NCBI GenBank assembly: GCA_900767465.1
Contig: CAAGAW010000015.1
Coordinates: forward strand, 1-60,079
Direction of reading: 5' to 3'
Length of the DNA: 60,079 bases
Source: Clostridia bacterium
GTDB lineage: Bacteria; Bacillota; Clostridia; Christensenellales; Pumilibacteraceae
This document shows, one piece after another, positions 36,175 to 44,441 of the stretch. Position numbers and translations under genes: made by a program. The first letter of the stretch is position 1. Every line of letters starts with the position of its first letter. The notes under the pieces were generated by a model. It saw only the letters and a list, made by a program, of their open reading frames with translations. It was not told where the DNA came from and did no database searches.

Positions 36175-36618
36175 TTAAAGAGCCTCGACCGAAACTTTGA
36201 TTTTTGCCGAAACTTCGGCGTACGGCTTGACCGTAATTTCGTAAACTCCGACCGTTTTTATAACGTCGGGAAGAACGATCTTCTTGCGGTCGATATCGTA
36301 ACCCGCTTCTTTGAGCGCGTCGGCAACGGCTTGCGTGTTGAGCGCGCCGAAAAGTTTGCCCGTTTCGCCTACCTTGATTTTTACGGCGACGGTGGTTCCC
36401 GAAATCTTTTTGGCGAGTTCGAGAGCGGCGGCTTTTTCCTCGGCGCGGCGGGGTTCGTCCGCCGCTTTTTTGATTTTTATGCTGTTTATCATTGCCGAAG
36501 TCGCTTCCACGGCGAGTTTGTTTTTGATAAGGAAATTGCGCGCGTATCCGTCGCTTACCTCGATAACGTCGTCCTTTTTGCCCTGTCCTTTCACGTCCTG
36601 CGTGAGAATAACCTTCAT
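36175..36618 (-). CDS. rplI: 50S ribosomal protein L9
   Basis: 147 residues, normal length. The N-terminal MKVILTQDVKGQGKKDDVIEV and GYARNFLIKNKLA form the rRNA-binding domain signature, and the C-terminal domain with KLFGALNTQ and KIVLPD is complete. L9 spans between ribosomes and limits frameshifting. AAGGAGG lies 8 nt upstream, and a strong promoter at 36649-36677 drives it. Unusually, it heads an operon with ECF-S, patatin and MBL genes rather than with rpsF/rpsR or dnaB. Confidence 0.97.
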   Translation of the reverse strand: MKVILTQDVKGQGKKDDVIEVSDGYARNFLIKNKLAVEATSAMINSIKIKKAADEPRRAEEKAAALELAKKISGTTVAVKIKVGETGKLFGALNTQAVADALKEAGYDIDRKKIVLPDVIKTVGVYEITVKPYAEVSAKIKVSVEAL

Positions 36619-36648
36619 AGTCGAAGCCTCCTTCGTTGGATTTACTAT

Positions 36649-36677
36649 ATTTTACTGTAATTTGTCGGTTTTGTCAA
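36649..36677 (-). promoter_or_regulatory. rplI operon promoter
   Basis: Minus strand TTGACA (36677-36672), 17 bp, TAAAAT (36654-36649). Leader of ~25 nt to the ATG. Confidence 0.8.
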
Positions 36678-36749
36678 CGCTTTGGGCGGCGGCGGACGAA
36701 TATTACAAGCGCAAACTACTAATAATATAAACGCAAAGGAGGTTTTACA

Positions 36750-37052
36750 ATGAAAGATCTTAAATGCGGGCTGCGCGCCTGCAAACACAACCGCGGATAT
36801 TGCTGCTGCGCCGACAATATCGACGTCGCCCGCAACACCGATTGCGCCACTTACGAGCCGGACGAGTCGAGACTCGCTTCCTCGTTTGAGGCTGCACGCG
36901 ACTTTCCAAAAGCCGATTACTCGGTGGACACGGAAGTGAGTTGCGAGGCGGACTGTCTGTTCAACAAGGCGGGCAAGTGCGTAGCTAACGGAATTACCGT
37001 AAGTTCCGATCCCGGGTCCGCGGCAAGTTGCCTGACTTACGTAAAACGCTGA
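36750..37052 (+). CDS. DUF1540 cysteine-rich protein
   Basis: 100 residues with two DUF1540-like Cys clusters: CGLRACKHNRGYCCCADNI (about 6-24) and CEADCLFNKAGKCVANGI (about 65-82), each spaced like small metal-binding knuckles. Function of the family is unknown; it is common in Clostridia. AAAGGAGG lies 7 nt before the ATG. It stands alone, divergent from rplI, and ends in a strong terminator. Confidence 0.85.
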   Translation: MKDLKCGLRACKHNRGYCCCADNIDVARNTDCATYEPDESRLASSFEAARDFPKADYSVDTEVSCEADCLFNKAGKCVANGITVSSDPGSAASCLTYVKR

Positions 37053-37065
37053 GCCGGCTTATTTG

Positions 37066-37101
37066 AAAGAACCCTCTTTCTGCCGAAAGGGGGTTCTTTT
37101 T
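37066..37101 (+). terminator. Terminator after the DUF1540 gene
   Basis: 15-nt arms AAAGAACCCTCTTTC / GAAAGGGGGTTCTTT with one wobble, TGCC loop and T5 tail. Confidence 0.9.
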
Positions 37102-37138
37102 CGTTTTCGCGTTTATGATTTCCGTATTCAAACGCGTT

Positions 37139-37160
37139 AAAACGCGTATACGGTATAACG
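37139..37160. repeat. AAAACGCGTATACG element between DUF1540 and yitT
   Basis: AAAACGCGTATACGGTATA, second copy of the element seen after purA and clpB, again between two convergent genes. Confidence 0.5.
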
Positions 37161-37180
37161 TTTTTGCGACGTCAGTCCGA

Positions 37181-38275
37181 TTATCGGTTCATTTTGCCGT
37201 ACACTTCGTTTGCGGGCATAACGTAACTGAACGAGTCCGGATAACGCTTGATTATGCGCTGGACTTCGGCGATTTCTCTTCTCTTTATTACGCACACGAC
37301 TACTTTTACGGGTTTGCCGGTAAACATACCCACGCCGTCGATAACCGTAACTCCTCTGCCGATTTTTTCGAAGATTTCGGCGCAGATTTCGTCTGCGTGG
37401 CGAGTTACTATTTCCACTTTTATCGCCGCTTTGCCGCCCTGAATAAACTTGTCGCCCACGGTCGAGATCATAAACGTAAGCACCAGCGCAAGTAACACCG
37501 CCGTCATTCCGTAAACGAAATACGACGCGAGAACAACCGTGGAATCCATAAGGAACACGAACCACGAAACGCCTACGTCGGGGCGTTTTTTCTGTATGAT
37601 CGCCGCGATTATATCCGTGCCGCCGAGACTGCCGCCTATACGGGTCATCATCGCAAACGAAACGCCGATTATCGCGCCGCCGAACACCGCCGACAGTATG
37701 GGCGTACCCGCTTCGACGTAGCGAAGTACTCCGCCCGCGCGGGCGTCGATCGCCTCCATAACGATCATCGCAACGCTGCTTATTCCTATGTATCCGGTAG
37801 TGGCGATACAGAACCTGCGCGAAAGAAAAATCCACGACACCACCAGAAGCGGTATATTTACCAGAATGTTGAAAAGTCCGAGGTATAACTGCGGATAAAT
37901 ATGGTTGAGTATAAGCGCGATGCCCGCGATTCCGCCGCGCGCGAAGTTGTTGGGCGCGACGAACGAATACTGTGCGATTGCCGACAGCGCGGACGCAACT
38001 ATCATGATCAGAATCTTGGACGCGATAACGAGACCCTTTTTCTCTTCGGGCGGAACTTTTACGTTTACGCCGTCGCGAAGTCGTATTACCCGCATACCGT
38101 TGATAATCTGCGGCTTTACGTCGGTAACCGGCTCGCCGTCGAGTCGATTCTCCGTATTGAACGATACGGTTTGATTTCCCGCGTCGGCTTCCCCCGTTAC
38201 CGGTCCGCTCGCCGCAACGGAATCGGTATTGACGTCCGTTTTTTCGTATCCGTCGTCGATTTTTTTGTTTTTCAT
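37181..38275 (-). CDS. yitT: YitT family membrane protein (DUF161-DUF2179)
   Basis: 364 residues from the ATG at 38275. A GTG 6 nt upstream overlaps the GGAGG ribosome binding site and is rejected. A polar ~80-residue N-terminus is longer than usual. Five or six membrane helices follow, including YSFVAPNNFARGGIAGIALIL and MTRIGGSLGGTDIIAAIIQ, typical of YitT_membrane. The C-terminal DUF2179 domain (~90 residues, VTRHADEICAEIF, VVCVIKRREIAEVQ) is cytosolic. The function is unknown; a transport or lipid role has been proposed for relatives. Confidence 0.9.
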   Translation of the reverse strand: MKNKKIDDGYEKTDVNTDSVAASGPVTGEADAGNQTVSFNTENRLDGEPVTDVKPQIINGMRVIRLRDGVNVKVPPEEKKGLVIASKILIMIVASALSAIAQYSFVAPNNFARGGIAGIALILNHIYPQLYLGLFNILVNIPLLVVSWIFLSRRFCIATTGYIGISSVAMIVMEAIDARAGGVLRYVEAGTPILSAVFGGAIIGVSFAMMTRIGGSLGGTDIIAAIIQKKRPDVGVSWFVFLMDSTVVLASYFVYGMTAVLLALVLTFMISTVGDKFIQGGKAAIKVEIVTRHADEICAEIFEKIGRGVTVIDGVGMFTGKPVKVVVCVIKRREIAEVQRIIKRYPDSFSYVMPANEVYGKMNR

Positions 38276-38298
38276 TTTCACCTCCGAAAGGCTATTAT

Positions 38299-38328
38299 AT
38301 TCTAACGCTAACGGGCTGCATTAGTCAA
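38299..38328 (-). promoter_or_regulatory. yitT promoter
   Basis: Minus strand TTGACT (38328-38323), 18 bp, TAGAAT (38304-38299); a TATAAT 5 bp further down (38299-38294) is an alternative -10. Confidence 0.55.
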
Positions 38329-38474
38329 GCGAAAACCGTCGACCGATTGTGAAATTTTATAGCAACCGCTCGGTTGCGGTGCGTTTTTCCGTCACTCGTG
38401 ATCGTTTTCGGGATAAATAATAAAGGTTTTATCCGCGACGCAAGCAAACGTTGCGGACGCCAAAAAAACATTTA

Positions 38475-38574
38475 AAATGCAAAACGGCCGATATTTTCTA
38501 CCGACCGTCCTGCTATATGATAAGGGGGAAAATGATGAGCTGTTTGATGTAACCGAAGTCGTCCTTCAAATTAC
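38475..38574 (-). ncRNA. Candidate small RNA, ~100 nt, with C-rich loop
   Basis: A perfect promoter (38581-38609) fires into a stretch with no ORF. The predicted RNA starts near 38574 with a small GAAG-GACGA-CTTC hairpin. An unpaired segment containing UUUUCCCCCUUAUC (38532-38519) follows, and it ends with an intrinsic terminator: 10-bp stem ACGGUCGGUA / UAUCGGCCGU (38508-38484), loop GAAAA, then U-rich sequence. The C-run is complementary to purine-rich Shine-Dalgarno sequences, as in RsaE/RoxS-type regulators of Firmicutes. It does not look like 4.5S, 6S, tmRNA or RNase P RNA. It could instead be a long attenuated leader of yitT, 200 bp downstream. Confidence 0.65.
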
Positions 38575-38580
38575 GGCTTA

Positions 38581-38609
38581 ATTATATACCATTAAAAAAG
38601 ATATGTCAA
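38581..38609 (-). promoter_or_regulatory. Perfect sigma-A promoter of the small RNA
   Basis: Minus strand TTGACA (38609-38604), 17 bp, TATAAT (38586-38581); 12 of 12 consensus positions. Confidence 0.88.
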
Positions 38610-38639
38610 GCGTTTTTTCAAAGTTTTTTAAAATTTTTT

Positions 38640-38890
38640 TTGCGCGGCGGTGACGAGCCTCTACCGGCAAGTATTTGAGGTGTAGTCGTGCACGCAAGTA
38701 AGTCTTCGCTTCCGCGAGATTGCCGCGGTCGCTCTGCTCCCTCGCAATGACAATACTATATCGGTGTACGCAAGGTTTTAAACGGTTGTATCGTTATACT
38801 AACGCCGCGAGCCCGACAAAACAATTGTCATTCCGAGCGCAGGCGTAGCCTCGGCGCGTGGGAATCTCGTGGAAACGAAATGCCACCCGT
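38640..38890. repeat. Intergenic repeat island
   Basis: A type A remnant (GCGGCGGTGACGAGCC...GGCAAGTATTTGAGG) at 38642-38680, type B GAGATTGCCGCGGTCGCTCTGCTCCCTCGCAATGACAAT at 38715-38753, and an inverted type B copy (TTGTCATTCCGAGCGCAGG...GTGGGAATCTCGTGG) at 38825-38874. No gene is supported from 38282 to 38935 other than the small RNA. Confidence 0.8.
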
Positions 38891-38935
38891 GTGCACGCGC
38901 CAGCCGAACAGCACGTCAAACCGAACACAATCGTT

Positions 38936-39211
38936 TTATTCCGACAGGTCGGACAATTCGGGATTTATCGAGTTTATCAACGCAAACTTTTTACTTCTCG
39001 ACCACGATTTTATTTGTTTCTCTCGTGAAATCGCGTCGTTTACGTCATTGCACGATTCGACATAAACGAGTTTGCAAATTTTATAGCGTGAAGAAAAGTC
39101 GCTTTGTCCGTTTTTGTGTTCGTAAACGCGACGTAAAATATCGTCGGTTACGCCGGTATACAAAACGGTGTTTCTCTCGTTAGTCATTATATATACGTAA
39201 TAAGTTTTCAC
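38936..39211 (-). CDS. GIY-YIG nuclease-domain protein (YhbQ/UPF0213 type)
   Basis: 91 residues. YYVYIMTNERNTVLYTGVTDD shows the YVY / YTG pair in place of GIY-YIG, with the catalytic Arg in DILRRVYEHK and a late Glu in AISREKQIKSW. Full length for the stand-alone small family. Function is unsettled; single-strand DNA nuclease activity is known for relatives. It starts at a GTG about 7 nt after the SNF2 stop with a poor ribosome binding site, so translational coupling to SNF2 is likely. Confidence 0.85.
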   Translation of the reverse strand: MKTYYVYIMTNERNTVLYTGVTDDILRRVYEHKNGQSDFSSRYKICKLVYVESCNDVNDAISREKQIKSWSRSKKFALINSINPELSDLSE

Positions 39212-39218
39212 ACTCGTA

Positions 39219-42200
39219 TTACCGCAGCAGTTCGATAATCTCCTTTATGTCGTTGTTTTTACCCACGACGAGCGAGGACAGCGCGCTTTTACGCTCCTGC
39301 AGTTTGAGAATCTGCTCTTCGATGCTGTCTTTTACGACGAGTTTGTAGACCTGAACGGAGCGTTTTTGTCCGATGCGATATGCGCGGTCGGTTGCCTGAT
39401 TCATAACCGATTCGTTCCACCACGGATCGTAATGGATAACCACGTCCGCGCCGGTAAGATTGAGACCGGTTCCGCCGGCTTTGAGCGAAATAAGGAAAAC
39501 CTTGACGTCGTTCTCGTTAAACTTGTTTACGAGTTTAAGCCGCTCGGCTTTGGGGGTGTCGCCTTTAAGCACGTAATAGGTTATTCCCTTTTCGGCAATA
39601 CGGTGTCTGATAACCTCCATCATCGACGTGAACTGCGAAAACAGTAATATTTTATGTCCGCTCTCGACAGCCGACTCGATAAGTTGCATTGCCGTTTCCG
39701 CCTTTGCCGAATTGCCGGTATATTCGGGATAGACGAGCGACGGGTCGCAACAGATCTGACGGAGTTTGGTAAGCATTCCGAGTACGACTACGCGGCTCAT
39801 ATCGGGCGAGGCTTTAAGCGACGAACGGATAAGCGCAAGGTTGCTCTCGTACAGTTTTCTCTGCTCTCCTTCGAGCGGCGAAGCGATAACGCTTTCGGTT
39901 TTCGGCGGGAGTTCGGTAAGTACTTCCGCTTTGAGCCGGCGAAGAATAAACGGTTTTACGACGCGTTTAAGCCGCTCGGTCGCGCGGTCGTCGCCGTGAA
40001 CCACGCCGCTTTCGTAACGGTCGCGAAAACCCGGATACGTGCCGAGATACCCCGGCATGATAAAGTCGAAAATCGACCACAGTTCGCCGAGATTGTTCTC
40101 GACGGGCGTTCCGGTAAGCGCGAAACGGTGACGCGCCTTTATCTTCTTGACGGCGGCGGCGTTGCGCGTTTCGGGATTTTTGATAAACTGCGCCTCGTCC
40201 GCGATAGCGTAATCGAACTCGTTTTGGTACAGATCGAAGTCACGACGGATAAGATCGTAAGAAGTGATTACCACGTCGTACTCGCCCGCCGAGGCGATAA
40301 GTCTTTTGCGCTCTTCCTGTCCGCCCATAACGGCAACCGCTTTAAGCGACGGCGCGAATTTCGCTATCTCGCTCGTCCAGTTGAGCATCAGAGTAGTCGG
40401 GCAGACGACGATCGCGCGGCTTTTCGAGGATAACAACAGCGCGATAACCTGCAACGATTTTCCCAAGCCCATATCGTCGGCGAGGATTCCGCCGAAACCG
40501 TTGTCCGACAACATTTTCAGCCAGCGAAAGCCCGTTTTCTGGTAATTCCGCATAACGTCTTTAAGGCTTTCGGGAACCTCCACGTCGGCGTTGCGCACGC
40601 TCTCAAGCGCGGTAAGCAGCGTTTTGAACGCGCTGTCGCGGGACAGCGAGAAAAATCCTCTGCCGAGTTCTTCGCCCACGAACGGCGCGTAATACCTCGG
40701 CATAACCATTTCGCCGCCGCTGAGTTTGGCAACGTCGAGAATGTCGCCGAGCGCCTCGATCGAATTATCTTCGAGGCTGACGAACCCGCCGCCGAGCCTT
40801 ATATAACGCCGTTTTTCGCGGTAGGCTTTGAGTATCGCGTCGATTTCCTCTTTCGTGTAATCGTCGCTCGTGACGTCCAGCCTTAAAAGATCGCCCGACA
40901 GCCTTACGCCCACTTTAAGCCGCGGACTGCGCCTGACGGACAATTTTTTCATATCGCCGGATATGAGAACTTCGGCGTAACCGAACAGTTCCTTTACTCC
41001 CTCGGTAAGAAAATCGTAAATTTCGTCCTCGTCGCTTAAATGCAGGTCGGGGTAGTCGGGAAAATACCTGACAAGCACGCCGCGGAGCGCGTTTTCCGCG
41101 TCCCAGTCGCGCACGAAGTCGGTTTGCGGAGCCATTTCGGACAAAATATCTATTTCGTTATCGTCGTAACTCGCCTCTACCCGGGCAACGATTCCGAACT
41201 CGAAATCCGAAATATAAACTTTGGCTACGAGCGGCGCGGCTTCGTACACCGACAAGTCCGCCGTACTTTCTATATCCGCTTTACCCGCTACCGCCGCTAT
41301 AACGCTGTTATAGAACGGACTCATGTCCGCTTTTGCGACGAAAAGCCGTTTTTTTGCGGCGAGCGCGTTCATAAGCGCGCGCATATCGTCCGCCCACTCG
41401 TTGGTGACGCGGTAAAGACGCTCGTTCCACAGTATGTACCTGTAATCCATACCCTCGATTACTTTCCAGTCCTCGACGTTGGTAGAAACCTCGAATCCGT
41501 CGTCCGCTTCCTCTATCCGGAGTTTTACGGGAATCGGCGTATCGAACGACTCGATAAGCACCGGTTCGGTTTTGCCGAAATGAACGAGCGTGCCTTCGTA
41601 CAACGAGAAAAACTCGTCCGCATCGCTGCCCAGAAGTCGGAGTTCGTCGCGAAAACGCTGATACGTTACGCCGAATTTCGCTTTTTCGTTATAGCATTTG
41701 ACGATAAAATCGATAAGCCTGCGGCTTGCCGGAGTAAAGTTTTCGGGAATATGATACAGTTCGAGTTCCACCCCGTATCGGCGATACCCGCACGCGGCGA
41801 GCGCGGAAACGAAGTCGGAAATATCTTTGAGATTATACTGTTTGCGGTTACCTATCGTAAAACGGAGCGACACGCCGTCGCCGATTTCCACGTACGGAAC
41901 GACCTCGGTTTTTAGCGCGTCGGCGGTAATAAGTCCGCGGCGGCGCATTTTGCCGTATTCGGCTATAAGGTTGAGTGCGCCCGCGTCCGTTTTTTTCCGG
42001 ACGTCGGCGGCAGCCGCTGCGGGGTTGCGCTCTTCGTAACTGAGCGCGGTAGCCACTATATGCTTGCACGGACCCGTTTCGAGCGAAAACCCGTCGCAAT
42101 CGCACGAATAATCGTAAAGCCCGCCCTGCTCGTCGAACGTTATGGAGGTGTGGTAAGTTCTGTCGCCTTCCACCCGCCCGCGCACGACGAGTTTTCCGCC

Positions 42201-42311
42201 GTCCGTAAAAGAAGTTAAGGCTTTTACCTTGTCGTCGTAGTAGCGTTTTTTGCCGGACGAAAACGCGCTGCCCTGAGTTTCGTTGTAAAGTGCGTCGAAA
42301 TCGAGAACCAT
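39219..42311 (-). CDS. SNF2-family DEAD/DEAH helicase with SWIM zinc finger
   Basis: 1030 residues. N-terminal SWIM domain (YSCDCDGF and GPCKHIVA, CxC...CxH near 70-90), a ~450-residue SNF2-associated region, then the ATPase: LADDMGLGKSLQV (motif I), IADEAQ (motif II, DEAQ), TGTPVENNLGELWSIFDF (III), and the C-lobe with LFSQFTSMM, AGGTGLNLTGAD and ATDRAYRIGQKR (motif VI). Such bacterial Swi2/Snf2 proteins translocate on DNA or RNA polymerase complexes; role unknown. The GGAGG ribosome binding site lies 5 nt from the ATG. Followed by the GIY-YIG gene in the same transcript. Confidence 0.95.
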   Translation of the reverse strand: MVLDFDALYNETQGSAFSSGKKRYYDDKVKALTSFTDGGKLVVRGRVEGDRTYHTSITFDEQGGLYDYSCDCDGFSLETGPCKHIVATALSYEERNPAAAAADVRKKTDAGALNLIAEYGKMRRRGLITADALKTEVVPYVEIGDGVSLRFTIGNRKQYNLKDISDFVSALAACGYRRYGVELELYHIPENFTPASRRLIDFIVKCYNEKAKFGVTYQRFRDELRLLGSDADEFFSLYEGTLVHFGKTEPVLIESFDTPIPVKLRIEEADDGFEVSTNVEDWKVIEGMDYRYILWNERLYRVTNEWADDMRALMNALAAKKRLFVAKADMSPFYNSVIAAVAGKADIESTADLSVYEAAPLVAKVYISDFEFGIVARVEASYDDNEIDILSEMAPQTDFVRDWDAENALRGVLVRYFPDYPDLHLSDEDEIYDFLTEGVKELFGYAEVLISGDMKKLSVRRSPRLKVGVRLSGDLLRLDVTSDDYTKEEIDAILKAYREKRRYIRLGGGFVSLEDNSIEALGDILDVAKLSGGEMVMPRYYAPFVGEELGRGFFSLSRDSAFKTLLTALESVRNADVEVPESLKDVMRNYQKTGFRWLKMLSDNGFGGILADDMGLGKSLQVIALLLSSKSRAIVVCPTTLMLNWTSEIAKFAPSLKAVAVMGGQEERKRLIASAGEYDVVITSYDLIRRDFDLYQNEFDYAIADEAQFIKNPETRNAAAVKKIKARHRFALTGTPVENNLGELWSIFDFIMPGYLGTYPGFRDRYESGVVHGDDRATERLKRVVKPFILRRLKAEVLTELPPKTESVIASPLEGEQRKLYESNLALIRSSLKASPDMSRVVVLGMLTKLRQICCDPSLVYPEYTGNSAKAETAMQLIESAVESGHKILLFSQFTSMMEVIRHRIAEKGITYYVLKGDTPKAERLKLVNKFNENDVKVFLISLKAGGTGLNLTGADVVIHYDPWWNESVMNQATDRAYRIGQKRSVQVYKLVVKDSIEEQILKLQERKSALSSLVVGKNNDIKEIIELLR

Positions 42312-42329
42312 ATCAACCTCCGAACGAAT

Positions 42330-42358
42330 ATTATAACACGAAAGGGAAAATTTTTCAA
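42330..42358 (-). promoter_or_regulatory. SNF2 promoter, extended -10
   Basis: Minus strand TTGAAA (42358-42353), 17 bp, TGT-TATAAT (42335-42330); short leader to ATG 42311. Confidence 0.75.
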
Positions 42359-42438
42359 CGATTTTTCGGTCAAAGCGAACAAAAACAGAGTTTTTTTCGG
42401 TCGAAAACGAATTTTACCCGCCTTTCACCGAAAAACGT

Positions 42439-42467
42439 TTGACTAATCGCCGCCAAAATAATATACT
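42439..42467 (+). promoter_or_regulatory. mgtE leader promoter
   Basis: TTGACT (42439-42444), 17 bp, TATACT (42462-42467). Transcription would start near 42474, giving a 187-nt leader before mgtE. Confidence 0.8.
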
Positions 42468-42531
42468 GTTAAGCGGAGCGTACGTTTATCGGCCGCCCGA
42501 AAAACGAATTTTCAAAGGAGGCAAAAGCAAT

Positions 42532-42624
42532 ATGGAAGAGACCGCAGGTTTAGGCGCGGACCCTTTAAGTCGAAAGCGTTTCGGTGCTTTTGCCGCCGAA
42601 ACGATACCGAATACCGCCGTCTAA
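42532..42624 (+). CDS. Candidate 30-residue leader peptide upstream of mgtE
   Basis: Short ORF with an excellent ribosome binding site AAAGGAGG (42514-42521), 10 nt before ATG. The peptide starts MEETAGLGADPLSRKRFG, ends AVstop at 42624, and sits 36 nt before mgtE, which itself has no clear Shine-Dalgarno. Acidic and proline-containing N-terminal codons followed by a basic run recall MgtL (MEPDPTPLPRRR) of enteric mgtA, where low Mg2+ makes ribosomes fall off. The ORF overlaps a possible hairpin CGTTTCGG / CCGAAACG. Its role is inferred; coding by chance remains possible. Confidence 0.6.
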   Translation: MEETAGLGADPLSRKRFGAFAAETIPNTAV

Positions 42625-42660
42625 TCTTACGGCTTCGGATTTTCCGGGCTTTAAGAAAAC

Positions 42661-44343
42661 ATGGAACAGAATAATTTACGCGAGATTTTTCTCGACCGCG
42701 ACTGGGAGGCTTTGGCGAAAACGCTCGACGAAACCGACCCGAAAGACGCGGAATCGTTTGTCGCGTCGCTAAACGACGACGATCTCGTCGCGCTTTGTCA
42801 CGGACTCGACAGCGACGAAACGGCAGAACTTCTCGTAAAAATCGAGGACAGCGCGCTTCACGAGCGCATTATAGGATTACTGAAAGACAGCGAACTGAAA
42901 GAAGTTATGGACGAAATGTCCGTAGACGACACGGTAGACATCATCGAAGACCTGCCTACCGACGTCGTGGTTCGTATAGCCGAAGAAGACGAAATTCTGC
43001 GGCTGCTCCGCGACCGTAACTTCAAGGTTTTAAAGCCGCTTCTCAAAGAACTCAACCCGACCGACCTCGCCGCCATTTTCGACGAGGTGCCCAAAGAGGA
43101 CGTCGCGCTTATTTTTCGCATACTTCCCAAAGAACTCGCCGCCGAAACTTTCGTCGAGATGAGCGCGGACGGCAAAGAAGTTCTTATCCGTTCGATGAAC
43201 GACCGCGAACTTAAAGCCGTTATGGAAGAACTCTTCCTCGACGATACGGTCGATCTAATCGAAGAAATGCCCGCAAACGTCGTAAAGCGTATTATCGCGC
43301 AGTCCGACGCGGAAACGCGGCAATATATCAACGAGATCCTCAAATACCCCCACGACAGCGCGGGCAGCATTATGACGATAGAATTCGTTTCGCTTCCCGA
43401 AAACATTACCGTTGCCGACGCTTTCGATCGCATACGAAAGACGGGCGTAGACAAGGAAACGATTTACACAATGTACGTCACCGACGAGAAAAAGAAACTC
43501 CTCGGAATCGTATCGGCGAAAGACCTTCTTCTCGCCTCGCCTTCCGCGAAAATCGGCGACATTATGGAGGATAATCCGATTTACGTCGAAACTTCCACCG
43601 ACAAAGAGGAAGTTTCGCGAATGATCGCGAAATACGGATTCCTCGCCATGCCCGTCGTGGACGCGGAACAGCGCATAGTCGGTATCGTTACGGTAGACGA
43701 CGCAATGCAGGTTTTGCAGGAAGAAAACACCGAGGATATAGCGAAGATGAACGCTATTACCCCGTCCGACAAGCCGTACCTGAAAACGAGCGTGTGGCGG
43801 ATATGGCTCAACCGCATACCGTGGCTTCTGATCCTTATGGTCTCGGCGACGTTTACCGGAATGATCATTTCGGCAAACGAAACGATACTGAATAACGGCG
43901 CGTACGGAATAATCCTTACCGCGTGCATTCCGATGCTGATGGATACGGGCGGAAACGCCGGTTCGCAAGCCTCGGTTACCGTAATACGCGGAATCGCGCT
44001 GGGCGAAATCGAATTCAAAGACATACTCAGAGTCGTATGGAAAGAGTTCCGCGCCGCGATACTGCTGTCTCTCACCCTCGCCGCCGCCTGCTTTGTCAAA
44101 CTTATGCTTGTAGACAAACTCTGGGCGGTAAACAACGGCTTGCTCGTCGCGCTCGTAGTTTGCCTGTCTCTTTGCGTAACGGTAATGCTCGCAAAACTTA
44201 TAGGTTGTACTCTCCCTCTCATCGCGAAAAAATGCCGCCTCGATCCCGCCGTCGTTGCCTCTCCGTTTATAACCACGATAGTTGACGCGCTGTCGCTGTC
44301 GGTGTACTGCCTTATCGCGGTTTCGATGCTCGGAATACTGTAA
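42661..44343 (+). CDS. mgtE: Magnesium transporter MgtE with duplicated N domain
   Basis: 560 residues, ~100 longer than usual. The cytosolic superhelical N domain appears twice: residues ~12-113 and ~119-230 share ELK-x-VM-x-E, DDTVD-x-IE and VV-x-RI at 78-106 and 182-210. The CBS pair follows (~240-355, GIVSAKDLL and GIVTVDDAM), then the plug helix and five membrane helices. Selectivity elements PMLMDTGGNAGSQ (424-436) and the late Asp in FITTIVDALSLSVY are present, so the channel should conduct Mg2+. Known MgtE closes at high Mg2+ through N and CBS domains. A leader ORF precedes it. Confidence 0.93.
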   Translation: MEQNNLREIFLDRDWEALAKTLDETDPKDAESFVASLNDDDLVALCHGLDSDETAELLVKIEDSALHERIIGLLKDSELKEVMDEMSVDDTVDIIEDLPTDVVVRIAEEDEILRLLRDRNFKVLKPLLKELNPTDLAAIFDEVPKEDVALIFRILPKELAAETFVEMSADGKEVLIRSMNDRELKAVMEELFLDDTVDLIEEMPANVVKRIIAQSDAETRQYINEILKYPHDSAGSIMTIEFVSLPENITVADAFDRIRKTGVDKETIYTMYVTDEKKKLLGIVSAKDLLLASPSAKIGDIMEDNPIYVETSTDKEEVSRMIAKYGFLAMPVVDAEQRIVGIVTVDDAMQVLQEENTEDIAKMNAITPSDKPYLKTSVWRIWLNRIPWLLILMVSATFTGMIISANETILNNGAYGIILTACIPMLMDTGGNAGSQASVTVIRGIALGEIEFKDILRVVWKEFRAAILLSLTLAAACFVKLMLVDKLWAVNNGLLVALVVCLSLCVTVMLAKLIGCTLPLIAKKCRLDPAVVASPFITTIVDALSLSVYCLIAVSMLGIL

Positions 44344-44373
44344 AACGTTGTAACGTATATTCGTTTTTACTAC

Positions 44374-44412
44374 AAACGCCGCCGTTCCCCTTACGGAAAC
44401 GACGGCGTTTTC
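44374..44412. terminator. Bidirectional terminator between mgtE and OadG-like gene
   Basis: 13-bp stem AAACGCCGCCGTT / AACGACGGCGTTT with one mismatch, T-rich on both sides; serves the convergent transcripts. Confidence 0.85.
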
Positions 44413-44441
44413 CTTTACTTCGATTATTCCGATCCGCGGAA

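Noticed and set aside
38519..38556. Tiny plus-strand ORF (MMSCLM) with AAGGGGGA ahead
   Set aside because: Six codons only; the purine run is the complement of the C-rich segment of the minus-strand small RNA, which has the far better promoter and terminator.
42474..42660. M-box Mg2+ riboswitch before mgtE
   Set aside because: Only scattered short matches to the M-box core could be aligned by eye; a small ORF with a strong ribosome binding site occupies the region. A covariance search could overturn this.
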